Shown in pieces: positions 55,175-64,000 of a DNA stretch of 64,000 bases. Where the stretch lies: the NCBI GenBank assembly GCA_024642465.1, contig JAHEBA010000003.1, forward strand, positions 1 through 64,000. The letters run 5' to 3'. The notes below the pieces were generated by a model that was given only the letters and a program-made list of their open reading frames with translations, searched no databases and was not told the DNA's origin. The stretch's first letter is position 1. Each line of letters begins with the position of its first letter. The DNA is from Alphaproteobacteria bacterium. Lineage in GTDB: Bacteria; Pseudomonadota; Alphaproteobacteria; Rhizobiales; Aestuariivirgaceae. Made by a program: the position numbers and the translations under genes.

Positions 55175-55393
55175 GGCTGCTGTCTTTTCTTCATCTATTG
55201 GCAAGGGAGGGCTTTTAGGCGTATCAGGAGTACTCCAAGCTATGCGTATCCCTGACAAGGTCAAGGCCAATCAGCAGGGTTTCACGCTTCGGAAAAGGAC
55301 GGCAACCGTCGCAAACGTGACAAATATCGCACATAATCCGCGGTATGAATGACAAATCAGAGAAAACTCGCCAGAGTCGTGGAGGAGCCAAGC

Positions 55394-57073
55394 ATGACCA
55401 AAGTGAAATCAGACATCGAAATCGCCCGCGAAGCGGACATGAAGCCGATCAAGGAGATCGCCGCCAAGATTGGCATTAAGGAAGCCGACCTCATTCCTTA
55501 TGGTCATACCAAGGCAAAGGTCTCGGCTGATTTCATCAAGTCGGTGCAGTCCAACAAGGACGGCAACCTGATTCTGGTGACGGCCATCAACCCGACCCCG
55601 GCCGGCGAAGGCAAAACCACGACCACTGTGGGTCTTGGCGACGGCCTGAACTCCATCGGCAAGAAGGCCATCATCTGCATCCGCGAAGCCTCGCTCGGGC
55701 CGAACTTCGGCATGAAGGGCGGCGCAGCAGGTGGCGGCATGGCCCAGATCGTCCCGATGGAGGACATGAACCTCCACTTCACCGGCGACTTCCACGCCAT
55801 CACGTCGGCCCACAACCTTCTGTCGGCAATGATCGACAACCACATCTACTGGGGCAATGAACTCGATATCGACGTGCGCCGCGTTGCATGGCGCCGCGTG
55901 CTCGACATGAACGACCGCGCCCTGCGCCAGATCACCTGCTCGCTGGGCGGCGTTGCCAACGGCTTCCCGCGCGAAGCCGGCTTCGACATCACCGTGGCTT
56001 CGGAAGTGATGGCCATCCTTTGCCTGGCCAAGGACCTGGCCGACCTGGAAGACCGTCTCGGCAAGATGATTGTGGCCTACCGCCGCGACCGCACGCCGGT
56101 TTACTGCTCCGACATCAAGGCTGCCGGCGCCATGGCAGTTCTGCTCAAGGACGCCATCCAGCCGAACCTCGTGCAGACGCTCGAGAACAACCCGGCCTTC
56201 GTGCACGGCGGCCCGTTCGCCAACATCGCACACGGCTGCAACTCCGTCGTTGCCACCACCACCGCGCTGAAGCTCGCCGACTACGTGGTGACGGAAGCAG
56301 GCTTTGGGGCTGACCTCGGCGCCGAGAAGTTCATGAACATCAAGTGCCGCAAGGCCGGCCTGTCGCCGAAGGCAGTCGTGATCGTCGCCACCGTGCGTGC
56401 GCTCAAGATGGGTGGCGGCGTTGCCCGTGCCGACCTGGGTGCAGAAAACGTCAAGGCAGTTGCTGATGGTTGCGCCAACCTCGGCCGCCACATCGAGAAC
56501 ATGAAGAACTACGGTGTGCCGGCAGTCGTCGCCATCAACCACTTCATCACCGACACCGATGCCGAAATCCAGGCCGTGAAGGACTTCTGTGCTTCACAGG
56601 GCGCAACTGCCGTGCTGTGCAAGCACTGGGCAAAGGGCTCCGAAGGCATCAAGGACCTGGCTACCGAAGTCGTCAAGATCGTCGAGAGCGGCGCTGCTTC
56701 CTACAAGCCGCTCTACGAAGACAGCCTCGGCCTGTTCGAAAAGGTCGAAAAGATTGCCAAGAGCATCTACCGCGCCGACGCCGTCGTGGCTGACAGCAAG
56801 ATCAAGGAGCAGTTGAAGCAGTGGGAAGAAGCCGGTTACGGCAAGCTGCCCGTCTGCATGGCCAAGACCCAGTACTCCTTCACCACCGACCCGAACAAGC
56901 GCGGTGCGCCGACCGGGTTCACCATTCCGGTGCGTGAGGTACGCCTGTCGGCGGGTGCAGGGTTCGTGGTCGTCATCTGCGGTGAGATCATGACCATGCC
57001 GGGCCTACCCAAGAAGCCTGCGGCAGAAACCATCTGCCTCAACAGCCAGGGCCAGATCGAAGGTCTGTTCTAG
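55394..57073 (+). CDS. fhs: Formate--tetrahydrofolate ligase
   Basis: 559 residues, full length. Makes 10-formyl-tetrahydrofolate from formate, THF and ATP. N-terminal [16 protein letters not shown]-binding [47 protein letters not shown] and the PFANIAHG block. ATG 55394 has GGAGGAG at 55381-55386, an excellent site, and fits family length; the longer open frame is ignored. It is followed by a terminator, so monocistronic. Its gene is near the GcvT-domain flavoprotein gene, linking one-carbon units, and formate metabolism is also suggested by fdhD at the window end. Confidence 0.97.
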   Translation: MTKVKSDIEIAREADMKPIKEIAAKIGIKEADLIPYGHTKAKVSADFIKSVQSNKDGNLILVTAINPTPAGEGKTTTTVGLGDGLNSIGKKAIICIREASLGPNFGMKGGAAGGGMAQIVPMEDMNLHFTGDFHAITSAHNLLSAMIDNHIYWGNELDIDVRRVAWRRVLDMNDRALRQITCSLGGVANGFPREAGFDITVASEVMAILCLAKDLADLEDRLGKMIVAYRRDRTPVYCSDIKAAGAMAVLLKDAIQPNLVQTLENNPAFVHGGPFANIAHGCNSVVATTTALKLADYVVTEAGFGADLGAEKFMNIKCRKAGLSPKAVVIVATVRALKMGGGVARADLGAENVKAVADGCANLGRHIENMKNYGVPAVVAINHFITDTDAEIQAVKDFCASQGATAVLCKHWAKGSEGIKDLATEVVKIVESGAASYKPLYEDSLGLFEKVEKIAKSIYRADAVVADSKIKEQLKQWEEAGYGKLPVCMAKTQYSFTTDPNKRGAPTGFTIPVREVRLSAGAGFVVVICGEIMTMPGLPKKPAAETICLNSQGQIEGLF

Positions 57074-57099
57074 GACCCTTCCTGAGAAGGGAAATGGCG

Positions 57100-57136
57100 G
57101 GGCGCGGAGGCAACAGCTTCCGCGCCCTTTCCTTTT
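57100..57136 (+). terminator. Intrinsic terminator after fhs
   Basis: GGGCGCGGA (57100-57108) pairs with TCCGCGCCC (57119-57127), ten-base loop, followed by TTTCCTTTT. A smaller hairpin CCCTT/AAGGG precedes it just after the stop. It lies between convergent fhs and the DMT transporter gene. Confidence 0.8.
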
Positions 57137-57141
57137 AGCGC

Positions 57142-58047
57142 TCAGACAGCGCCATGTCGGGCTCGCGCCTGTGCGTTCACCTGGGCCGAGCGTTGCCCGA
57201 GCACCACGGAGATCATCACCGCCGCCACGATCACCGCACCGCCGATGAAGTCTTGCGGGGCCGCTTTCTCTCCCGCTGTCAGATAACTCCACATCGGGTT
57301 GAGCACCGTATCGAGCAGCACGATCAGGCTCGCGACTACCGCCGGAACGGACCGCGCCGAACGGGCAAACAGCCCGATGGGAACCGCGAGCTGCACCACG
57401 CCCATGATGGCGAGGATTGCCATCTCGCGGCTGGTCACATCAAAACCGCCGCCCCAGAACCCTGCCACCAGGAACACGCCGATGCCGCCCAGCACCATGG
57501 CCGGCACCATGTCGACATTGCGGAACCGCCTGAGCGTATTCACCTGCAACGCCCAGCAAATGGCGCAAGACAGCGCCACCAGGTTGCCGGCAAGATTGCC
57601 CGCCTGCATGCCGTCACGCACAATGAACGCAACGCCGCCCAGCGCCATGAACGAGGCAAGCCACGTTGCCTTCGACGGGTTCTCGCCGTTGAAGGCCCGG
57701 CTCAACATGGCGGTGAAGATGGGTGCAGTCGCAGTCAGGCAGGCAACGTTCGCCGTCGACGCCATGGTCAGCGCGGTCACGTACAGGGTGGAACCGAGAG
57801 CAAAGAACGACCCGGCAGCGATCAGCGCCAGCTTTGGCACTTCGGCCACCCGGGCTGGAAGCTGCAACCGGTACCGGACAGCCAGCCACACCAGCAGCGC
57901 CAGCGCCATGAACAACCCCCGCCAGCAATTGATCTGCCAGCCGGTCAGGCCTGGAAGATGACGGACGAATGCGCCGGACAGGCTCCAGCCAACGGTGGCC
58001 ATGGCTGCAAGCATGACGCCTGTCGAGTAAGACTGCTCCTGAGCCAA
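57142..58047 (-). CDS. DMT/EamA family transporter
   Basis: 301 residues with ten predicted transmembrane segments arranged as two EamA repeats. Visible landmarks: SLSGAFVRHLPGLTGWQINCWRGLFMALAL at the start, FTAMLSRAFNGENPSKATWLASFMALGGVAFIV at the end of the first repeat, and the matching VLLDTVLNPMWSYLTAGEKAAPQDFIGGAVIV in the second. Substrate unknown; family members export metabolites or amino acids. It is next to the flavoprotein gene, 119 bases apart on the same strand, so it might move a methylamine-type substrate, which is only inference. Confidence 0.9.
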   Translation of the reverse strand: MAQEQSYSTGVMLAAMATVGWSLSGAFVRHLPGLTGWQINCWRGLFMALALLVWLAVRYRLQLPARVAEVPKLALIAAGSFFALGSTLYVTALTMASTANVACLTATAPIFTAMLSRAFNGENPSKATWLASFMALGGVAFIVRDGMQAGNLAGNLVALSCAICWALQVNTLRRFRNVDMVPAMVLGGIGVFLVAGFWGGGFDVTSREMAILAIMGVVQLAVPIGLFARSARSVPAVVASLIVLLDTVLNPMWSYLTAGEKAAPQDFIGGAVIVAAVMISVVLGQRSAQVNAQARARHGAV

Positions 58048-58166
58048 GCGTCACCTGCCGTGCGATGATATGTCGATGGCGCAACTATGCTCACAAAAAG
58101 CAAAAGGCCGGAATGCAATTTCTGCACTCCGGCCCTGCGTTAATGCTGGCTTGGCTGGCTTGAAGG

Positions 58167-60683
58167 CTAGGCCCGCAGCCGCTCGTTGTCCGCATCGAAC
58201 GGGCTTTCCGGAACGATGGTGGCATCGAACAGTTCGCTGAGGATCCTGACCTTGAGCTTGCTGCCTTCCGCCGCCCGGTCCGGCTTGACCATGGCCAGCG
58301 CCAGCGATTTGCCGACCCGCCAGCCATAGGCGCCGGTGGTTACGCGGCCAACCAGCGTCTTGCCGTCTGCAGCGTAGATCGCTTCCGAGCCGCGCGCATC
58401 GCAGTCCTTGATGCCGTGGACTTCCAGCGTCACGAAGGTCCAGTTGTCACCGGCAGCATGGCGCTTCACCAGTTCGTCGCGGCCGATGAAATCGCCCTTG
58501 TTCGGATGCACGAACCGTTCAAGCCCGGATTCATAGGCCGAGTACTCGACCGACAGTTCGCGGCCAATCAGGCGGTAGGACTTTTCGACGGCCATCGCGC
58601 CCATGGCGCGGATGCCGAACGGCTTGATGCCGAATTCCTTGCCCGCTTCCATGACCAGGTCGAAGATGACGTTCTGCATCTCGATCGGATGGTGCAGTTC
58701 CCAGCCAAGCTCGCCGACGAAGTTGACCCGCAGCGCGTGCGCCTGTGCGATGCCGACATTGATGAACTTGCCGGTTAGCCACTTGAAGTTGTCGTTCGAC
58801 AGGTCGGTGTCGGTCAGCTTCTGCAGCACATCGCGCGACTTCGGCCCTGCCAGCACCAGCACGCCCATTTGCGTGGTGATCTTCTGAAGGTTGACACCGC
58901 TTTCAGGCGCCAGCTTGGTCAGGTAGTCCCAGTCATGACGCTCCCAGGCGCCGGGGCCGACGAGGTAGAAGTCATTCTCGGCCCGCTTGTACACGGTGAA
59001 TTCCGAGCGCACGCCGCCGTTCTTGGTCAGCAGGTGGCACAGGCCGACGCGGCCGATGCCCTTCGGCACCCGGTTGGCCAGGATCGAGTCGAGCCACTCG
59101 GCAGCCTTCGGGCCGATCACTTCGTACTTGGCGAAGGCCGACATGTCCAGCAGGCCGCAATTCTCGGTCACGTTCTTCACCTCGTTGCCGACGTGCTCGA
59201 AATAGTTCGACCGGCGGAACGACCAAAGCTCCTTGACCTTCTCGCCGGGCTTCGGCGGCGCGAAGTTTTCCCTGGTAATGATGTCGGGGCGTTCGATTTC
59301 TTCCGGGTCCCAGCCATAGTCGGCGGACGGGGCGAACCAGTTCGGACGCTCCCAGCCATAGACCGAGCCGAACACCGCGCCCAGCGCCTTCATCCGGTCA
59401 TAGCAGGGCGACTGCTTGAGCGGCCGCGCGTCCCAGCGCTCCTCGTCCGGATAGTGCGGCGTGAACACGTTGCGATAAGCTTCCTCGTTCTTCACCTTCA
59501 GATAGCCGCGCGAGGCATAGGGGCCAAACCGGCGCGGGTCGACACCCAGCATGTCGATGGAGCTTTCGCCCTCGACGATCCATTCGGCCAGCTGCCAGCC
59601 GGCGCCGCCTGCTGCGGTGACGCCGAACGAGTGGCCTTCATTGAGCCACAGGTTGCGCTTGCCCCAGGCCGGGCCGATGATCGGCGAACCGTCCGGCGTA
59701 TAGCAGATGGCGCCATTGTAGACCTTCTTGATGCCCACTTCGCCGAATGCCGGCACCCGGTGGAAGGCGCTTTCGATGTGCGGCGCGATGCGCTCCAGGT
59801 CTTCCTGGAACAGTTCATATTCGGCATCTTCGGCCGGGCCGTCCACATAGCAAACCGGCGCGCCGGGCTCGTAGGGGCCAAGGATCAGCCCCCCGGCTTC
59901 CTCACGCATGTACCAGGCCGAGTCGGCATCGCGCAGCACGCCCATTTCCGGCAGGCCATCCTTGTGGCGCTGCTGGATTTCCGGGTGCGCCTCGGTGACG
60001 ATGTACTGGTGCTCGACGGGGATGACCGGAATGTCGAGACCCAGCATGTCGCCGGTCTGGCGCACGAAGTTGCCGGTTGCCGTGACGAGGTGTTCGCAGG
60101 TGATGTCACCCTTGTCGGTCTTCACAAGCCACTCGTCGTTGGCCTTCTGCTCGATGGCGATGACGCGGGTCTGCCGGTAGATCTGCGCACCCTTGTCGCG
60201 CGCACCCTTGGCCATGGCTTGGGTCAGGTCGGCCGGCTGTACGTAGCCGTCGTTGGGGTGCTGGATGGCGCCGATCAGCCCATCGGTATTGCACAGCGGC
60301 CAGTTTTCCTTGACCTGCTTCGGCGTCAGGATGTTCACGTGCACCCCGATCGTCTCGGCAATGCCGGCATAGTACATGAACTCGTCCCAGCGGTCCTTCG
60401 TCTGGGCAAGGCGGATGTTCGACACCTGGCGCAGGCCGACATGCTGGCCGGTCTCTTCCTCGAGCTTCGAATACAGGTCGAGCGAGTATTGGTGCACCTT
60501 GCCGACCGAATAGGACATGTTGAACAGGGGCAGCAGGCCAGCCGCATGCCAGGTGGAGCCCGAAGTCAGCTCGTTGCGCTCCAGCAGGACGACATCGGTC
60601 CAGCCTTTCTTCGTCAGTGCGTACAGCGTTCCGACGCCGACCACACCGCCACCAATGACCACAACGCGTGCATGCGATTTCAT
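58167..60683 (-). CDS. Sarcosine/dimethylglycine dehydrogenase-like flavoprotein with GcvT domain
   Basis: 838 residues in three parts. Residues 1-390 are a DAO-type FAD domain (VVVIGGGVVGVGTLYAL; LERNELTSGSTWHAAGL, where the His covalently binds FAD in relatives). Residues about 390-445 are the FAO_M linker. Residues about 445-838 are a folate-binding GcvT/aminomethyltransferase part (NCGLLDMSAFAKYEV, GVRSEFTVYKR, GELGWELHHP, and the GCV_T C-terminal barrel). Such enzymes N-demethylate glycine derivatives and pass the one-carbon unit to tetrahydrofolate, with electrons going to ETF (etfBA at 22.6 kb). The exact substrate is not certain. Neighbour fhs supports a one-carbon role. ATG 60683 gives the FAD loop start. 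Confidence 0.93.
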   Translation of the reverse strand: MKSHARVVVIGGGVVGVGTLYALTKKGWTDVVLLERNELTSGSTWHAAGLLPLFNMSYSVGKVHQYSLDLYSKLEEETGQHVGLRQVSNIRLAQTKDRWDEFMYYAGIAETIGVHVNILTPKQVKENWPLCNTDGLIGAIQHPNDGYVQPADLTQAMAKGARDKGAQIYRQTRVIAIEQKANDEWLVKTDKGDITCEHLVTATGNFVRQTGDMLGLDIPVIPVEHQYIVTEAHPEIQQRHKDGLPEMGVLRDADSAWYMREEAGGLILGPYEPGAPVCYVDGPAEDAEYELFQEDLERIAPHIESAFHRVPAFGEVGIKKVYNGAICYTPDGSPIIGPAWGKRNLWLNEGHSFGVTAAGGAGWQLAEWIVEGESSIDMLGVDPRRFGPYASRGYLKVKNEEAYRNVFTPHYPDEERWDARPLKQSPCYDRMKALGAVFGSVYGWERPNWFAPSADYGWDPEEIERPDIITRENFAPPKPGEKVKELWSFRRSNYFEHVGNEVKNVTENCGLLDMSAFAKYEVIGPKAAEWLDSILANRVPKGIGRVGLCHLLTKNGGVRSEFTVYKRAENDFYLVGPGAWERHDWDYLTKLAPESGVNLQKITTQMGVLVLAGPKSRDVLQKLTDTDLSNDNFKWLTGKFINVGIAQAHALRVNFVGELGWELHHPIEMQNVIFDLVMEAGKEFGIKPFGIRAMGAMAVEKSYRLIGRELSVEYSAYESGLERFVHPNKGDFIGRDELVKRHAAGDNWTFVTLEVHGIKDCDARGSEAIYAADGKTLVGRVTTGAYGWRVGKSLALAMVKPDRAAEGSKLKVRILSELFDATIVPESPFDADNERLRA

Positions 60684-60795
60684 GACCCAATCCTCCGGGC
60701 TCGAAAGCAAATTACTGTCCAGCACCATAGTGAATTGGGTTCAACACGTGCGAAGTCAAACGACTTGGCACATCAGAATTGCGACATGAGGACGG

Positions 60796-62058
60796 TCAGT
60801 TGATGCCGAACTCACTGAACGGAATGAAGCCCAGCAGGTCTCCTTCGGCGACTGACGACGCCTCTTCCGGCACCTCGATAAGCCCGGTTGCCTGCCTCAA
60901 GCCCGAAATCAGCCCGGAGCCATCGCGCTCGAACTTCCGCAAGACCGGCCCGGACGCTCCGTTTTCGACCCAGCCGCGCCAGAATTCGCGCCGGTCGGTC
61001 TTCTTCTTGGCGATTTCAAAGCCCGCGGGCAGCGGATAGCGCTGCGGCGGCTGCCAGCTTGCGCCTTGCAGGCGGGCGAACATCGGCTGCGCATAGAGCA
61101 GGAAGGTCACGAACGCCGCCACCGGGTTGCCAGGCAGGCCGAAGAACACGCAGTCGCCCACCTGGCCCATCGCCAGCGGACGCCCCGGTTTCACCGCAAG
61201 CTGCCAGGCATGAAGTGAGCCAAGCTTCTGGATGGTCTCGACGATGAAGTCCGCCTCGCCCCGGCTCGCCCCGCCGGTGGTCAGGATCACGTTGCATTCG
61301 AGCGCCGCCCGCGTCACCGCAGACTCAACATCCTCGCGCCGGTCGGCGATGACGCCATAGTCCACCACCTCCGCGCCAGCCGTTCTCAGCAGGCCGCGCA
61401 GAAGATGATGATTGGAATCGTATACCTGCCCGTCACCCAGCGGGTTGCCGGGCCGCACCACCTCGTCGCCGGTCGAGATCAGCGCCACCTTTAGCGGCTG
61501 ACGGACCTCGACCAGATCGCAGCCGGTGGAGGCGATTGCCGCTACGTCCTGCGCACGCAGCCGCTCGCCCGGTTGAAGCATGCACTCGCCTGCCTTAACG
61601 TCTTCACCCGCCTTGCGCGTATTGGCGCCTGGCTTCAGTCCCTTGGGGATCACGATCGCATCGCCGTCCAGCGTGGTGTCTTCCTGCATCACACAGGTGT
61701 CGGCGCCTTCCGGCATCACCGCGCCGGTGAAGATGCGCGCCGCCTGCCCGGGCTTTAGCGCGCCGTCCGGTGAATGGCCCGTCGCCACCCGCATGACCAC
61801 GTCGAGCCTTGTCGCCCCATCCGCAACAAGATCGCTTCCTGCAAAGGCATAGCCGTCGACGGCAGCATTTTTGAACGCCGGAATGTTGCGCGGCGAGGTG
61901 ATGGTCTGCGCCAGCACGCGCCCGTGAGCCTGAGACAACTCCACCGTCTCCACGCCCGCCACAGGCGACAACCGTTCAAGGATCAGCGCTACCGCATCGT
62001 CGTGGCGCATCCGTTCCTTGTCATGCAGGAAGCAGTCGTCGAGCAGCTTTCGGGTCAT
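60796..62058 (-). CDS. moeA: Molybdopterin molybdenumtransferase
   Basis: 420 residues. Inserts molybdate into adenylated molybdopterin to make the molybdenum cofactor. Domain order as in MoeA: N-terminal domain with PAFKNAAVDGYAF, GAVMPEGADTCVMQED, then the MoCF-like domain with STGDEVV and LTTGGASRGEADF, and the C-terminal part (GLPGNPVAAFVTFLLY). The ATG at 62058 overlaps the mobB stop (ATGA). Last gene of the fdhD-mobA-mobB-moeA operon. Confidence 0.95.
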   Translation of the reverse strand: MTRKLLDDCFLHDKERMRHDDAVALILERLSPVAGVETVELSQAHGRVLAQTITSPRNIPAFKNAAVDGYAFAGSDLVADGATRLDVVMRVATGHSPDGALKPGQAARIFTGAVMPEGADTCVMQEDTTLDGDAIVIPKGLKPGANTRKAGEDVKAGECMLQPGERLRAQDVAAIASTGCDLVEVRQPLKVALISTGDEVVRPGNPLGDGQVYDSNHHLLRGLLRTAGAEVVDYGVIADRREDVESAVTRAALECNVILTTGGASRGEADFIVETIQKLGSLHAWQLAVKPGRPLAMGQVGDCVFFGLPGNPVAAFVTFLLYAQPMFARLQGASWQPPQRYPLPAGFEIAKKKTDRREFWRGWVENGASGPVLRKFERDGSGLISGLRQATGLIEVPEEASSVAEGDLLGFIPFSEFGIN

Positions 62059-62579
62059 ATCAGGCTCGGCACCTCGACCAGCTTCATGCGGCCACAAATG
62101 AAATCGGCTAGCGCGTACACGTCGTCGCGGCTGTACACCGGCACCGGGCAATCTTCCACCGGCCCATTGGCGGCCACCGCCACAATGGTGTGATCCTCTT
62201 CGTAAAGCCGCGGCTTGCCGTCAGCCACGTTGCGCACCTCGATCTTGTCGTGACCGTCGCGCTTGTAGCCTTCGACGATGACAAGGTCGCACGGCTCCAG
62301 CCTCGCCAGGATATCGTCGAGCGACGGCTCCGGATCGCCACGCAACTCGCTAACGATCGCCCAGCGCGATCCGGACACCACGGCCACCTGCGCCGCACCC
62401 GCCTTGCGATGGCGGAAGCTGTCGCGGCCTTCGTGGTCGATATCGAATGAATGGTGGGCATGTTTTACCGTGGACACGCGAAAGCCCCGGTCAGTCAATT
62501 CTGTGACGAGGCGCTCGACCAGTGTCGTCTTGCCGGCATTCTTGAAACCGGCCACGCCGATGACGCGTTGCCTGATCAT
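62055..62579 (-). CDS. mobB: Molybdopterin-guanine dinucleotide biosynthesis adapter protein
   Basis: 174 residues. GTP-binding partner of MobA. The P-loop [14 protein letters not shown] is at 11-24, followed by [28 protein letters not shown], the MobB signature, and [16 protein letters not shown]. It overlaps moeA by four bases and mobA by four bases (ATGA at 62576-62579), so all are translationally coupled. Confidence 0.95.
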   Translation of the reverse strand: MIRQRVIGVAGFKNAGKTTLVERLVTELTDRGFRVSTVKHAHHSFDIDHEGRDSFRHRKAGAAQVAVVSGSRWAIVSELRGDPEPSLDDILARLEPCDLVIVEGYKRDGHDKIEVRNVADGKPRLYEEDHTIVAVAANGPVEDCPVPVYSRDDVYALADFICGRMKLVEVPSLI

Positions 62580-63190
62580 GCGGCCATTTCCTGCGCGATG
62601 CGCTCGGCTTCTTCAACATCTTCCGGCCGGTTGACGTTGAAGAACGGGTCATGCGGCTCGGCGGCGAACTCCACCGTCACCAGCCTGTGCCGCGCTGTCC
62701 AGATGTCGACCTTTCGAATGTCTTGTTCCACCAGTGCATGCCGCAAGTCGGCAGCAAGCCGAACCGGCCACAGGCCGAACACCGGGTGGTGCCGGCCATC
62801 CGATGCTGCGCACGCCATGTCGGCACCAGCTGCCTCGATCGCCGTCAGCATCCGCGTAACGAAATCGGCCGGGAAGAACGGCGTATCCGTTGCCGCCGTC
62901 GCCACCCACTCGGCGCTAGTGTTGTCGCGCGCCCACTCCAGCGCGGCCAGCACGCCCGCCAGCGGCCCGGCAAATCCTTCGACGCTGTCCGCCACCACCG
63001 GCAAGCCATATTCGCTAAACCGCGCAGGGTCGCCGTTGGCATTCAGGACGGTCTGCGACACCTGCGGCTTGAGCCGGTCGAGCACATGATCGATCACCAG
63101 CCTGCCACCGAGCCGGATCAGGCCCTTGTCGCCACCGCCCATGCGCCGCGCAAGACCACCCGCCAGAATGCAGCCGGTCACCTCAGTCAT
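62576..63190 (-). CDS. mobA: Molybdenum cofactor guanylyltransferase
   Basis: 204 residues. Adds GMP to molybdopterin to form the bis-MGD cofactor of DMSO-reductase family enzymes such as formate dehydrogenase. The nucleotidyltransferase loop [16 protein letters not shown] is at the N-terminus, DTPFFP binds the metal, and [26 protein letters not shown] is the end block. ATG 63190 is chosen over the longer frame to 63253; it overlaps the fdhD stop by eight bases. Confidence 0.95.
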   Translation of the reverse strand: MTEVTGCILAGGLARRMGGGDKGLIRLGGRLVIDHVLDRLKPQVSQTVLNANGDPARFSEYGLPVVADSVEGFAGPLAGVLAALEWARDNTSAEWVATAATDTPFFPADFVTRMLTAIEAAGADMACAASDGRHHPVFGLWPVRLAADLRHALVEQDIRKVDIWTARHRLVTVEFAAEPHDPFFNVNRPEDVEEAERIAQEMAA

Positions 63191-64000
63191 CGCCGTCGGC
63201 TCCCTTGCGGCGGTGCTTGCGGTCTTCCTCTTCGACCTGCGCAAGATCGGCATCGAACACGATCCGCTCCGCCCCGGACAGCGCGAGGAACCGCTTGCCC
63301 CGCGCGCGCCCGATGACCGTCATGCCGACCTGCCGGGCAAGGTCCACCCCCCACGCCGTAAAGCCCGAACGCGACACCAGGATCGGTATGCGCATGGCCG
63401 CGCACTTTAGAATCATCTCGGAGGTCAGCCTGCCGGTGGTGTAGAAGATCTTGTCGTGCGGCGAGACTTTGTTGAGGAACATCCAGCCGGCGATCTTGTC
63501 GACCGCGTTGTGCCGGCCCACGTCTTCCAGGTACACCAGCGGCTTGTCCGTCTGGCACAGTACACAGCCATGAATGGCGCCGGCCTTCAGGTAGAGCGAG
63601 GGTGCGGTATTGATCTTCCGCGTCAGCGCATAAAGCCAGCTCGTCCGGATCACCGCGTCCCTCGACAGCTTGATGGTTTCGAAGTTCTCCATCATGTCGC
63701 CAAACACGGTGCCATGCGCGCACCCCGATGTGCGCGTCTTCTTCTTCATCTTCTCCTCGAAGTTCGTCTCGCGCACCGTGCGCACCACGATCACCTCAAG
63801 GTCTGCGTCGTAGTCGATGGCCGTGATTTCGTCGTCCGGCCTCAGCATGCCCTGGTTCAGCAGGTAACCGACCGCAAGCCAGTCCGGATGATCGCCGATG
63901 GTCATGGCCGTGACGATTTCCTGCCGGTTGAGATAGAGTGTCAGCGGGCGCTCGTGCACCACGTGGGCTTCCACATCGGCGCCGGTCTGGTCGACCCCGG
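63183..64000 (-). CDS. fdhD: Formate dehydrogenase accessory sulfurtransferase FdhD (N-terminus cut by window edge)
   Basis: FdhD passes sulfur from IscS to the molybdenum cofactor of formate dehydrogenase. The frame is open to the window edge; an internal GTG at 63974 is not necessarily the start, since [22 protein letters not shown] reads on upstream. Family blocks: [69 protein letters not shown]. The usual SxCGxCG loop reads SGCAHG with one cysteine, and a CVLC pair occurs later in HGCVLCQ. First gene of the operon as seen here; formate dehydrogenase genes are probably beyond the edge. Confidence 0.93.
   Translation of the reverse strand, partial: GVDQTGADVEAHVVHERPLTLYLNRQEIVTAMTIGDHPDWLAVGYLLNQGMLRPDDEITAIDYDADLEVIVVRTVRETNFEEKMKKKTRTSGCAHGTVFGDMMENFETIKLSRDAVIRTSWLYALTRKINTAPSLYLKAGAIHGCVLCQTDKPLVYLEDVGRHNAVDKIAGWMFLNKVSPHDKIFYTTGRLTSEMILKCAAMRIPILVSRSGFTAWGVDLARQVGMTVIGRARGKRFLALSGAERIVFDADLAQVEEEDRKHRRKGADGDD

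Noticed and set aside
58869-60803. 644-codon open frame on the plus strand
   Set aside because: Antisense to the flavoprotein gene and lacks any family motif.
1-64000. tRNA, rRNA, CRISPR, prophage or insertion sequence
   Set aside because: I found no T-loop-like GGTTCGAATC context outside coding regions, no regularly spaced repeats, and no transposase or phage gene. A tRNAscan and CRISPR search would confirm.

Overview
The window looks like chromosomal DNA of a GC-rich alphaproteobacterium, probably Hyphomicrobiales (Rhizobiales) or close to it. This rests on several genes that are mostly alphaproteobacterial (DUF2794, DUF992, DUF2125 and TIGR02302/DUF4175 proteins, PhaR next to phbAB), on the argH-lptM-lysA-TIGR02302 and ftsE-ftsX-ydcF-plsC gene orders, and on GTTC-N7-GTTC SOS boxes, the alphaproteobacterial LexA site. 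I see no rRNA, tRNA, CRISPR array, prophage, insertion sequence or origin. Genes are tightly packed on both strands.

Layout. 1-9.5 kb: leucine synthesis (partial leuC, leuD, leuB) interspersed with a zincin-like metalloprotease, an SDR oxidoreductase, a lytic transglycosylase and a glutamine amidotransferase, then asd. 9.5-17.6 kb: a decayed Tat-exported PhoD phosphatase pseudogene, htpG, DUF2794 and DUF992 genes, a Bax inhibitor-1 family gene, phhB, a low-molecular-weight phosphatase, thpR and tesA. 17.6-25.4 kb: a YbbA/YbbP-type ABC exporter, a PduO cobalamin adenosyltransferase, a rhomboid protease, etfBA and a 3-hydroxyacyl-CoA dehydrogenase. 25.4-34 kb: argH, lptM, lysA, the DUF4175 protein and hpt. 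34-38 kb: ftsEX, ydcF, plsC.

38.1-41 kb is the most interesting part. A B12-dependent ribonucleotide reductase and a 149-residue unknown protein each follow a LexA-type box. The second box coincides with the -10 element of a good promoter, and the small protein ends in QVSLPLF, which resembles the sliding-clamp-binding motif of Hda. It may be an undescribed SOS-induced, clamp-binding protein.

41-47.5 kb: ChaC, DUF2125, then tyrC-hisC-chorismate mutase on the minus strand, a methyltransferase, gloB and a DUF985 cupin. 47.5-51.5 kb: a Ca/Na antiporter, phbB, phbA and divergent phaR, with TGCA-N-TGCA operators between phbA and phaR. 51.5-55.2 kb: a degenerate GGDEF-EAL protein whose N-terminus seems shifted out of frame by a CG-dinucleotide repeat, and a gamma-glutamyltransferase. 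55.4-60.7 kb: one-carbon metabolism (fhs, a sarcosine/dimethylglycine dehydrogenase-like flavoprotein) and a DMT transporter. 60.8-64 kb: a molybdenum cofactor and formate dehydrogenase maturation operon, fdhD-mobA-mobB-moeA.

Regulatory signals read by eye include two sigma-32-like heat-shock promoters (htpG and the Bax inhibitor-1 gene), several intrinsic terminators, a covarying palindromic intergenic repeat present twice, and hairpin leaders before etfB and the EAL gene. Function calls rest on motif recognition and synteny; no database search was run.
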